Assembly: GCF_014646235.1 (NCBI RefSeq)
Contig: NZ_BMNB01000006.1
Location: 62,001 to 126,000 of the forward strand
Direction: 5' to 3'
Length of the DNA: 64,000 nucleotides
DNA from: Micromonospora sonchi
Lineage (GTDB): Bacteria; Actinomycetota; Actinomycetes; Mycobacteriales; Micromonosporaceae
The first letter of the stretch is position 1, and each line of letters starts with the position of its first letter. The notes under the pieces were generated by a model. It had not been told where the DNA came from and searched no databases. It saw nothing but the letters and a program-made list of their open reading frames with translations. This document shows, in pieces, positions 8,422 through 15,362 of the stretch. Both the position numbers and the translations under genes were made by a program.

Positions 8422-8684
8422 GACCTCGATCCGGCAAGGGATGCCGTTCCGCCGACGGCACAGGACGTCGATTATGCGTGTTCCGTGTCACATCGCGCCA
8501 TGGCTGATGAGGGACGAAATCAGCGACTTCGGGCGGGATCGGTCCATAGCAGATCAACAGGCGCTGCGGGCGTTGTCCACAACCGGCCCGGTTATCCACA
8601 GATCATCGTCGCGGGGCGGCATCGAGGGCGGTGCCGGCGGCAGGGTTCGGCTCAGCGAACCCGCGCCGACCGTTGGAGGCCGCG

Positions 8685-9782
8685 ATGCCATCCCGTACCT
8701 CCGTCCCGCCGCACCGGCGACCACCGCTGGTCGTCACCGCGGACGGTGACCTGCTCGATGATCTGCTCCGGCTCGCCGCCGCCGGAGGCGTCGAGGTGGA
8801 GGTCGCCGCCGACCCGGCAGCGGCCCGTACCCGCTGGCAGCCCGCCCCGCTGGTGCTCGTCGGCACCGACCAGGCCCAGCCCTGCCTGCGGGCGCGGCTG
8901 CCCCGGCGGTCCCGGCTGGTGCTGGTCGGCAGGGCCGGCGACATGGAGCCCGGGTGGCAGGTCGCCGACCTGCTCGGCGCCGAACACGTCGCCGTCCTGC
9001 CGGCGGCCGAGCCCTGGCTGGTCGACCAGTTCGCCGACTGCGGGGTCGACGGCGCGACGAGCGCCCGGGTCGTCGCCGTGGTGGGTGGTCGGGGCGGAGC
9101 CGGAGCGAGCATCCTGTCCGGCGGGCTCGCGGTGACCGCCGCCCGGGCCCGGCTGCGTACCCTCCTGCTCGACGCCGATCCGCTCGGCGGCGGCCTTGAC
9201 CTGGTGCTCGGCTGGGAGCAGTTGGAAGGACTGCGCTGGCCGGCCTTGACCGGTGCCGACGGGCGGGTCGACGCCCCGGCTCTGGTCCGGGCGCTGCCCA
9301 GCCGAGGCGACCTGGTGGTCCTCTCCTGGGACCGGGGCGACCTGCTCGCCGTGCCGGCCGAGGCGATGGCGGCCACCCTCGACGCCGCTCGACGCGGCCG
9401 GGAGTTCGTGGTGGTCGACCTCCCTCGGCAGTTGGACGACGCGGCGGTGACCGCCCTCCAGGCGGCCGACCGGGCCTTCGTGGTGGTGCCGGCCGAGCTG
9501 CGGGCGACCGCCGCTGCGGCTCGGGTGGTCGCGGTCGCCGCACCACACTGCCATGACCTCTCGGTCATCGTCCGTGGTCCGGCACCCGGGCGGCTGCGTG
9601 CGGCCGAGGTGGCCCGGGCGCTCGGCCTGCCGCTGGCCGGCACCCTGCGTCCCGAGCCGGGGCTCTGCCGTGGGCTGGAGCGGGGCGAGGCTCCGGCCGC
9701 CGGCGGGCGGGGCCCGCTCGCCGAGCTCTGCCAGCGGATCGTCACCGATCTGACCGGCCAGGCCCCGGCGGGTGCGGCATGA
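8685..9782 (+). CDS. ssd: Septum site-determining protein Ssd / CpaE-TadZ-like MinD-family ATPase
   Basis: 365 residues from ATG at 8685, chosen because GGAGG sits five bases upstream; a longer frame opens at 8631. The N-terminal half is a receiver-like region (PLVVTADGDLLDDLLRLA). The second half is a MinD/ParA fold with a deviant Walker A (VVGGRGGAGASI, where the usual GK(S/T) is GAS) and LLLDADPLGGGLDLVLGW. TadZ/CpaE proteins place Tad pili at the cell pole. The M. tuberculosis homologue Rv3660c affects septum formation. It is the first gene of the Tad operon and overlaps tadA by four bases. Confidence 0.9.
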   Translation: MPSRTSVPPHRRPPLVVTADGDLLDDLLRLAAAGGVEVEVAADPAAARTRWQPAPLVLVGTDQAQPCLRARLPRRSRLVLVGRAGDMEPGWQVADLLGAEHVAVLPAAEPWLVDQFADCGVDGATSARVVAVVGGRGGAGASILSGGLAVTAARARLRTLLLDADPLGGGLDLVLGWEQLEGLRWPALTGADGRVDAPALVRALPSRGDLVVLSWDRGDLLAVPAEAMAATLDAARRGREFVVVDLPRQLDDAAVTALQAADRAFVVVPAELRATAAAARVVAVAAPHCHDLSVIVRGPAPGRLRAAEVARALGLPLAGTLRPEPGLCRGLERGEAPAAGGRGPLAELCQRIVTDLTGQAPAGAA

Positions 9783-10978
9783 CCGAGGAGACACTCGCCG
9801 CCCGCGTGCGGCAGCGCATCGCCGCCGCCGCGACACCGGTCACCCCGGCCGCGATCGTTTCCGCCGTACGCGCCGAGCCCGACGCCGCCGTCCTCGGCGA
9901 CACCGCCCTGCTGCGCATGGCCGACCAGGTACGCGACGACCTGGTGGGTGCCGGGCCGCTCGCCCCGCTGCTCGCCGACCCCGAGGTGACCGACGTGCTG
10001 GTCAACGGGAACCGGGTGTGGGTCGATCGCGGGCAGGGGCTGCATCAGGTCCCGGTACCGCTGGGCACCGTGGACGACGTCCGCCGGCTCGCGCAGCGAC
10101 TCACCGCCAGCGCCGGTCGCCGTCTGGACGACGGATCACCGTACGCGGACGCGCGGCTCGCCGACGGTACGCGGCTGCACGCCGTGCTGCCGCCGGTGGC
10201 GACCGACGGGCCGTACCTGTCGCTGCGTACCTTCCGGCAGCGACCCTTCACTCTGGACGAGCTGGTCACGCAGGGTGCCGTGCCCCGCCCGGTCGCGCCG
10301 GTGCTCGCCGCGGTGGTGGCGGCCCGGCTCGCGTACCTGGTGATCGGCGGCACCGGCTCCGGCAAGACGACCCTGCTGAACACGCTGCTCGGGTTGGTGC
10401 CGGCCACCGAACGGATCGTGCTGGTCGAGGACGCCGCCGAGCTGCGTCCGGTGCATCCGCACGTGGTCGGGTTGCAGGCGCGCACGGTCAACGTCGAGGG
10501 CTCCGGCGCGGTCGGCCTGAGCGACCTGGTCCGGCAGGCGTTGCGGATGCGCCCGGACCGGTTGGTGGTGGGCGAGTGCCGGGGCGGGGAGGTGGTGGAT
10601 CTCCTCGCGGCGCTCAACACGGGTCACGACGGTGGTGCCGGGACGATGCACGCCAACGCGCCGTCGGACGTACCGGCCCGACTCGAGGCGCTCGGCATGC
10701 TCGGCGGGCTGCCCCGTCCGGCCCTGCACGCCCAGTTGGCCTCGGCGCTTCAGGTGGTGTTCCACATCCGCCGTACGCCGCAGGGACGGATGTTGGAGGC
10801 GATCTGCCTGCTGCTGCCGGAAGGCCCGGACCGGCTGGTCACGGCGATTCCCGCCTGGATCCGAGGTCGCGGGATCGGTCTCGCGGCGCGAGCCCTCGGC
10901 ACCCTGATCCAGAACCGTGACGTGCCGGTGCCACCGATCCTGTGCGAGCCCTGGCCCGGATCGGCGGGCCCGTCATGA
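9779..10978 (+). CDS. tadA: Tad pilus assembly ATPase TadA (CpaF family)
   Basis: 399 residues. The N-terminal domain (LVGAGPLAPLLADPEVTDVLVNG) is followed by the RecA-like core with Walker A GGTGSGKTT (190-198) and the Asp box/Walker B region MRPDRLVVGECRGGEVVDLL. The His box is near GHDGGAGTMHAN. TadA is a hexameric cytoplasmic ATPase that drives assembly of Flp-type pilin through TadB/TadC. Its start overlaps ssd (ATGA) and its stop overlaps tadB, so the operon is translationally coupled. It is homologous to Rv3659c in the equivalent M. tuberculosis locus. Confidence 0.96.
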   Translation: MTEETLAARVRQRIAAAATPVTPAAIVSAVRAEPDAAVLGDTALLRMADQVRDDLVGAGPLAPLLADPEVTDVLVNGNRVWVDRGQGLHQVPVPLGTVDDVRRLAQRLTASAGRRLDDGSPYADARLADGTRLHAVLPPVATDGPYLSLRTFRQRPFTLDELVTQGAVPRPVAPVLAAVVAARLAYLVIGGTGSGKTTLLNTLLGLVPATERIVLVEDAAELRPVHPHVVGLQARTVNVEGSGAVGLSDLVRQALRMRPDRLVVGECRGGEVVDLLAALNTGHDGGAGTMHANAPSDVPARLEALGMLGGLPRPALHAQLASALQVVFHIRRTPQGRMLEAICLLLPEGPDRLVTAIPAWIRGRGIGLAARALGTLIQNRDVPVPPILCEPWPGSAGPS

Positions 10979-12258
10979 GCGCCGTTCACTGGTGGGCACT
11001 GGCCGCGCTGGGGCTGGTAGTCGTCGCGGCCCGACTGGCCCACAAGTGGCTGACCGGGGGCCGGACCAGGTCCGGCCGGCGGGGCGCCGACGACCCGCTC
11101 GTCGACTGGGTCGTCGCGCTGCGCGCCGCGGAAGCCCCGGCGGACGCTCCCGAACCAGGCGGTACGGCCTGCGTGGTCGTCCACCCTCGGTCCGGCCCGG
11201 GTACGCCAGCCATCGGCGTCGGCCCGTCGGGCACATCCCGTCCACCTGGCTGGGGCGGCAGCCGCCGCCCACCGGCCGCCGTTTCCGGCACCTCAGCCGC
11301 CGGCAACCTCAATCTACCGGTGCGCCGTGCGCCGGTGCCGAGTGGGGGCGCATCGGTGCCGGGCCGGCCGGGGACTCGGTCGGTTCCGCCCCGGCGTGTC
11401 CTGCTGCTGACCGTGGTGCTCGGTGCGGGACTGGGCGGACTGCTCGCCGGCGCGGTGGCGGCGGTCGCGCTCGGTGGGTATGGCGCACTGGGGGCACGGG
11501 CGCTGCTGCGACACGGTGCGGCGGAACGGGCGGCGCAGGCCAGCCGGGACCGGTTGGACCAGCTGTGCGCCCTCGCGGCAGACCTTCGGGCGGGGCTGCC
11601 CGTGCCGGTGGCCGCCGAACGGCTCGGATTCACCCGCCCGGCTGCGGCGGCCTCCGTCGAGGCGCGGCGACCCGGCGAATTCGCCCCGACAGCCGGCCGG
11701 ACTCCTGGCTCCGATCGGGTCACCGCTCATCGGGCCGCCGCGCCTGGCGGGCACGTGCCGATCGACGTGGCCGGTCAGGTCGTCCTGAACGGCGAGGCAG
11801 TGCCGGGTTGCGCGACCGCGCCGGTGACGGGGACCGGACTGTCGGGCGAGGCTGCCTCGTCGGGCGGACGTGCGACGACCGAGGCCGGGACCCCGTCCGG
11901 CACCGATGCACTACCGGACCGCCCCGGGCGGCTGGCTCAGGCCGCAGTGCGGCTCGCCGACCGTACCGGCGCGCCGTTGGCCGAGTTGGTCGAGCGGATC
12001 GAGGCCGATGTCCGGTCGACGGACCGGGGACTGGCCGCGGCGGCGGCTCAGGCGGCCGGGGCGCGGGCCACCGCCTGGCTGCTGGCCGCCCTCCCCCTGG
12101 GCGGCATCGGCCTCGGCTACGGCATCGGCGTCGACCCGCTTCAGGTCCTGCTGCACACGCCGATCGGCGGCGGCTGCGCGATCGGTGCCGTCGCTCTCCA
12201 GGTGGTCGGGCTGCTCTGGGCGGATCGACTCGGCACTGTGCCCACCGGGGTGGGTTGA
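10975..12258 (+). CDS. tadB: Tad pilus inner-membrane platform protein TadB-like
   Basis: 427 residues from ATG at 10975, which overlaps the tadA stop. A membrane helix near residues 5-20 and another at about 140-165 (VLLLTVVLGAGLGGLLAGAV) precede a cytoplasmic type II secretion F-like segment (DRLDQLCALAADLRAGLPV). The protein ends with paired hydrophobic helices (ATAWLLAALPLGGIGLGYGI). TadB and TadC form the membrane platform on which TadA acts. Two long Gly/Pro/Thr-rich inserts (about 60-135 and 220-310) make it longer than most TadB proteins; they look like low-complexity expansions typical of high-GC genomes. Confidence 0.88.
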   Translation: MSAVHWWALAALGLVVVAARLAHKWLTGGRTRSGRRGADDPLVDWVVALRAAEAPADAPEPGGTACVVVHPRSGPGTPAIGVGPSGTSRPPGWGGSRRPPAAVSGTSAAGNLNLPVRRAPVPSGGASVPGRPGTRSVPPRRVLLLTVVLGAGLGGLLAGAVAAVALGGYGALGARALLRHGAAERAAQASRDRLDQLCALAADLRAGLPVPVAAERLGFTRPAAAASVEARRPGEFAPTAGRTPGSDRVTAHRAAAPGGHVPIDVAGQVVLNGEAVPGCATAPVTGTGLSGEAASSGGRATTEAGTPSGTDALPDRPGRLAQAAVRLADRTGAPLAELVERIEADVRSTDRGLAAAAAQAAGARATAWLLAALPLGGIGLGYGIGVDPLQVLLHTPIGGGCAIGAVALQVVGLLWADRLGTVPTGVG

Positions 12259-13139
12259 TGTCCGGCCCGATCCTGGCCGCCGGGTGCGTTGCCGGTGCGG
12301 TGCTGCTCACCGTGCTGGCCACCAGCAGGCATCGCCCCCAGCGGCGGCTCCGCCGACTGACGAATGGGGCGACCGGTGTCCGCTCCGGTAGCCGCGGCGG
12401 CGGGTACGGCAAGGACCGCGGGTCCCGCCCCAACCGCCCCAACCGCCCCAACCGCCCCAACCGCCCTAGCGGCCCCAGCGGCCCCAACGGCGTCGACGTC
12501 GGCGAGCGGCCGGGCGGCCTGGCGGGTCGCCGGCTCAACGTCATCCGGCTGGACACCATCCGGCTGGCGGCCGGACTGGCCGGCGTGGCCGTGGCCGTAC
12601 TGGTCGAGGGTTGGGTCGGCGTGGTGGTCGCGCTGCCGGCCGTGGTGCTGCTGGATCGGCTGCTCCGCCGGATCGAGCACCCGGCCGTGCGTACCCGGCG
12701 GCTGCGCGCCACCGCCGATCTTCCGCTCGCCGCCGACCTGCTGGCGGCGGCGCTGCGAGCCGGTGCGCCGGTGGAGCGTTCGGTGCTCGCGGTGGCCGAC
12801 GCCCTCGGCGGTCCGCTGGCCGAACAACTCAGCCGCGTCGGCCGGACGTTGCAGCTCGGCGGCGTACCGCAGGAGGCGTGGGCACACCTGACCACGGTGC
12901 CGGGCGGGCAGCGCATCGCCACCGCCGCCGTGCGGTCAGCCAGCAGCGGGGCCGCGCTGGCGGGCGCCCTGACCCGGCTCGCCGACGACCTGCGCGCGGA
13001 CCGGGCCATCGCGATCGAGGCGGCGGCCCGTCGGGCTGGTGTGTTGATCGTGCTGCCCCTGGGCCTGTGCTTCCTGCCCGCCTTCATTCTCGCCGGTCTG
13101 GTGCCGGTGATCGTCGCCGTCCTCGGCGACGTGTTGTGA
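12258..13139 (+). CDS. tadC: Tad pilus inner-membrane platform protein TadC-like
   Basis: 293 residues, start ATG at 12258 sharing one base with the tadB stop (TGATG). There is an N-terminal helix (PILAAGCVAGAVLLTVLAT) and a low-complexity Arg-Pro-Asn run coded by tandem 9-base repeats at about 12428-12470. Next come two helices (AAGLAGVAVAVLVEGWVG and following), the T2SSF core (DLPLAADLLAAALRAGAPVE) and two terminal helices (VLIVLPLGLCFLPAFILAGL). It partners with TadB. The RPN repeat tract is a slippage-prone site and may vary in length between strains. Confidence 0.9.
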   Translation: MSGPILAAGCVAGAVLLTVLATSRHRPQRRLRRLTNGATGVRSGSRGGGYGKDRGSRPNRPNRPNRPNRPSGPSGPNGVDVGERPGGLAGRRLNVIRLDTIRLAAGLAGVAVAVLVEGWVGVVVALPAVVLLDRLLRRIEHPAVRTRRLRATADLPLAADLLAAALRAGAPVERSVLAVADALGGPLAEQLSRVGRTLQLGGVPQEAWAHLTTVPGGQRIATAAVRSASSGAALAGALTRLADDLRADRAIAIEAAARRAGVLIVLPLGLCFLPAFILAGLVPVIVAVLGDVL

Positions 13140-13163
13140 ACCCCATCGAGAAAGGACGAACAC

Positions 13164-13331
13164 GTGCGCAAAATCCTCGCCCGCCTTCGCGGGGACGCCG
13201 GCATGAACACGGCGGAGTACGCCGTCGGAACGCTCGCGGCGGTCGCCTTCGGCGGCATCCTGCTCAAGGTGCTGACCTCGGACAGCGTGCAGTCGGCGCT
13301 GGCCGCCGTCATCGACCGGGCACTGAGTTGA
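13164..13331 (+). CDS. Flp-like small pilin candidate, DUF4244 family
   Basis: 55 residues from GTG at 13164. An AGAAAGGAC stretch lies just upstream. The sequence has a short basic leader (VRKILARLRGDAG) and then MNTAEYAVGTLAAVAFGGIL, the Glu-containing start of a long hydrophobic helix as in Flp-type pilins, and ends SALAAVIDRALS. This matches DUF4244 proteins such as Rv3656c, found at this position in actinobacterial Tad loci. Processing after the Gly of DAG by a TadV/CpaA-type peptidase is expected, but no such peptidase gene is in the window. It is the likely structural subunit of the pilus. Confidence 0.9.
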   Translation: MRKILARLRGDAGMNTAEYAVGTLAAVAFGGILLKVLTSDSVQSALAAVIDRALS

Positions 13332-13696
13332 CCGGGCGCCGGCCGGCCGGTCGCGACCGGGGCTCGTTCACCGCCGAGATGGCGGCCGGCCTGCCGGCGC
13401 TGCTGCTGCTCCTGCTCGCCGGCCTGACCGCCGTCAACGCGGTCAGCACCAAGGCGGCTTGCCTGGACGCGGCCCGGGAGGCGGCGCTGGCCGCCGCCCG
13501 GGGCGCGGACGGCACGCTGGCCGGCAGCCGGCACGCACCGCCGAACGCAGAGGTGGTCGTCGTGCTGGAGGGCGACATGATCCGGGCGACGGTACGCGCT
13601 CCGGTCCGGGTGCTCGGCGGCAACCTTCCGGCCGTCACCGTGGTGGGCGTGGCCGTGGCGGCCGCCGAGCCGGGTGCACCGGAGCCGCAGCCATGA
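13328..13696 (+). CDS. TadE-like pseudopilin
   Basis: 122 residues from TTG at 13328, overlapping the stop of the small pilin gene by four bases; an internal ATG at 13379 is a less likely start. The N-terminal signature RGSFTAEMAAGLPALLLLLL has the Glu preceding a single hydrophobic helix, as in TadE minor pilins. It is followed by an extracytoplasmic Ala-rich domain (AALAAARGADGTLAG). It corresponds in position to Rv3655c. The TTG start is weakly supported on its own, but the overlap pattern fits the rest of the operon. Confidence 0.85.
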   Translation: MTGRRPAGRDRGSFTAEMAAGLPALLLLLLAGLTAVNAVSTKAACLDAAREAALAAARGADGTLAGSRHAPPNAEVVVVLEGDMIRATVRAPVRVLGGNLPAVTVVGVAVAAAEPGAPEPQP

Positions 13697-14103
13697 GCGC
13701 CACTCGACGCTGGTTCGTCCGCTTCGCCCGCTCGTGGGGCCGACGTTTTCCGGCCCAGGGGCGGGATCGTGGCGGGGCCACGATCTGCCTCTTGGCGGTC
13801 GGTCTGGCGTTCGTGCTGGCTGGCCTCTTCGGCGCCGGTGTCGGCGCGGCCCGGGTGGCCCGTCAGCAGGCCCGGGTCGCCGCCGACTTCGGCGCCCTGG
13901 CCGGTGCCGCTCGAGCCCTTCAGGACGAGCCGGTGGCGTGCGGACGAGCTGCCGAGGTCGTCGCCGCGAACGGGGCTCGATTGGTTCGGTGCCAGCTCGA
14001 CGGGCTCGACGTCTTCGTCACGGCCCAGCTGACCGTGGAACCGTTGCCAGGGCTGAGGCGGACCGTCACGGCAACCTCCCGAGCCGGCCCGTTGCGCGGC
14101 TGA
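13693..14103 (+). CDS. TadE-like protein of the helicase/secretion neighbourhood type
   Basis: 136 residues, ATG at 13693 overlapping the previous stop (ATGA). A basic N terminus (TRRWFVRFARSWGRRF) precedes RGGATICLLAVGLAFVLAGL, a membrane helix. A short Cys-containing extracytoplasmic region (EPVACGRAAEVVAANGARLVRC) has two Cys that could pair. This pattern matches the small last gene of actinobacterial Tad operons next to an MrfA-type helicase (Rv3654c position). It probably serves as a minor pilin or assembly factor. It is the last gene of the operon; hairpin-forming sequences follow. Confidence 0.85.
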   Translation: MSATRRWFVRFARSWGRRFPAQGRDRGGATICLLAVGLAFVLAGLFGAGVGAARVARQQARVAADFGALAGAARALQDEPVACGRAAEVVAANGARLVRCQLDGLDVFVTAQLTVEPLPGLRRTVTATSRAGPLRG

Positions 14104-14479
14104 CGACTGCCGGCCCGCTGCGCGCTGATGATCGCGGGCCTGCTGCACGGCTGGCGATTGCCGGCCTGCTGTCGGGTGGGCCGTGAGAGCAGGTGTGGAC
14201 GGTGATCCACACCCGCCGTGAGCGATTCGGCCTCCTGGACGGCTCAGGATGAGGAATCGCTCCTCGGTGAGGCGTCATGTCACACAGACATGATTATGTC
14301 TGTGTGACATGACGTGTACTTGAACGATGTGATCCCGGGCTGCATCTGGTATCGCCGGTGGGGCCGGACTGCGCGAAGGCGCCGATCCCGCGGGGGCGGC
14401 TTGCTTCGGCTCGCGCGGGCGCGACGAACGCACCGCCCCGGGACGGCGGCGCGACGAACGCACCGCCCTCGCGGGACGG
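14104..14479. other. Intergenic region with hairpins and a direct repeat between convergent genes
   Basis: This 376-base gap separates the end of the Tad operon from the end of the LURP-one gene. It contains GGTGTGGA/TCCACACC (14192-14199 and 14206-14213, six-base loop), a long perfect inverted repeat at 14273-14314 (listed separately), and the 21-bp direct repeat at 14418-14438 and 14448-14468. No coding sequence is supportable. Confidence 0.6.
14273..14314. terminator. Perfect 19-bp inverted repeat with GATT loop
   Basis: The left arm is 14273-14291 (it contains TGTCACACAGACAT) and the right arm is 14296-14314, all 19 pairs matching, with a four-base loop. The stem is about half AT, far from local composition. 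It lies between convergent genes and could end transcription from both sides, but no T-run follows it. A protein-binding palindrome or small mobile-element end is possible. Confidence 0.6.
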
Positions 14480-15058
14480 TCAGCGGCCCTGGAGGGCGTC
14501 CAGGGCGATCGCCATCGCGATCACCAGGCGGCGGTCGATCTGCGGGTGCTGGATCTCGACCACGTACCGGTCGCGCAGGCCCCACTTCTTGACCACCGAG
14601 AAGACCGGCTGGCCGCCGGCGACGAAGTCGAAGTGGTACGGCAGCCAGGACAGCGAGTCGACGAAGCGGCGCACCAGGGCGACCGGCATGCTGCGCTCCT
14701 GGCCGGTGACGGCGGGCAGGCCGGCCTGCTCGACGTGCCACGTCGAGCGGAGCAGCGACTGCGCGAAATCCTTGCGGAACAGGCCGATCGGGTTGCCGGC
14801 GTGGTCGGTGACGTCGTACGTGGCGGCCAGGTCGAGACGCTGCCGGGCCTTGAACCCGAGCAGCGGGTGCTGCTTCGAGTCGTCCGTGTAGATCGTCACC
14901 TGTTCCTTGAAGGCGAGCCGCTTCTGCTGGGCGAAGGCCAGCAGACCGCCCTCGGAGCCGTCCGGCGCGACGCTGTGGACCTCGTACTGATTGACCATGA
15001 ACCGGATCCGCTGGCGGATGTGGAACTGGTGCTGGGCCTGCAAGTTATCGAGCTGCAT
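14480..15058 (-). CDS. LURP-one-related (Tubby/scramblase-like fold) protein
   Basis: 192 residues. The pattern is that of LURP-one/phospholipid-scramblase-like proteins: an N-terminal MVNQYEVH strand, FAQQKRLAFKEQVTIYTDD, then LGFKARQRLDLAATYDVTDHAG with GLFRKDFAQSLLRSTW, and the closing DRYVVEIQHPQIDRRLVIAMAIALDAL helix. These proteins form a 12-stranded beta barrel around a hydrophobic helix. Bacterial members have no agreed function; membrane or lipid association is proposed. No signal peptide is seen. The gene is convergent with the Tad operon and lies downstream of the small ORF and the helicase on the same strand. Confidence 0.88.
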   Translation of the reverse strand: MQLDNLQAQHQFHIRQRIRFMVNQYEVHSVAPDGSEGGLLAFAQQKRLAFKEQVTIYTDDSKQHPLLGFKARQRLDLAATYDVTDHAGNPIGLFRKDFAQSLLRSTWHVEQAGLPAVTGQERSMPVALVRRFVDSLSWLPYHFDFVAGGQPVFSVVKKWGLRDRYVVEIQHPQIDRRLVIAMAIALDALQGR

Positions 15059-15142
15059 GAAATCTCCTCAACCGTGGTGCGCCGGAGTGTCGCACAACTC
15101 GGCAAACCGCCGCGCCCCCGATCGGCCCCGCGTGAACCACGT

Positions 15143-15319
15143 TCACCGGACGCCGTCGGCGGTCGACCGGTGCGCCCAGTTGGTGAGCAACTGCTGAATG
15201 GTGGTGAGCCGTTCGTTGATCTGATCCAGCCGCTCGGCCTGGGCCAGGGTGGCGAGCGCAGCGCCCAGCGCGATCTGCTGGTCGGTACTGAGTTTTTCCT
15301 GGTCGATGGTGTAGAGCAA
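15143..15319 (-). CDS. Small hypothetical protein between helicase and LURP-one genes
   Basis: 58 residues from TTG at 15319, the only plausible start in frame after the helicase stop; GGGAG lies just upstream. The sequence YTIDQEKLSTDQQIALGAA and the following AERLDQINERLTTIQQLL suggest two amphipathic helices, possibly a coiled coil. Third codon positions are almost all G or C, as in the neighbouring real genes, which is the main coding evidence. No family is recognised. It starts 44 bases after the helicase stop, so it is probably co-transcribed with the helicase. The TTG start is uncertain. Confidence 0.6.
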   Translation of the reverse strand: MLYTIDQEKLSTDQQIALGAALATLAQAERLDQINERLTTIQQLLTNWAHRSTADGVR

Positions 15320-15362
15320 GCGCTCCCACGTTCTTGCCCGAACGACCCGAATTTCATGCCGC

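Noticed and set aside
12424..12470. Tandem AACCGCCCC repeats as an intergenic satellite
   Set aside because: They are within tadC and in frame, coding for an Arg-Pro-Asn run, so they are a coding low-complexity tract.
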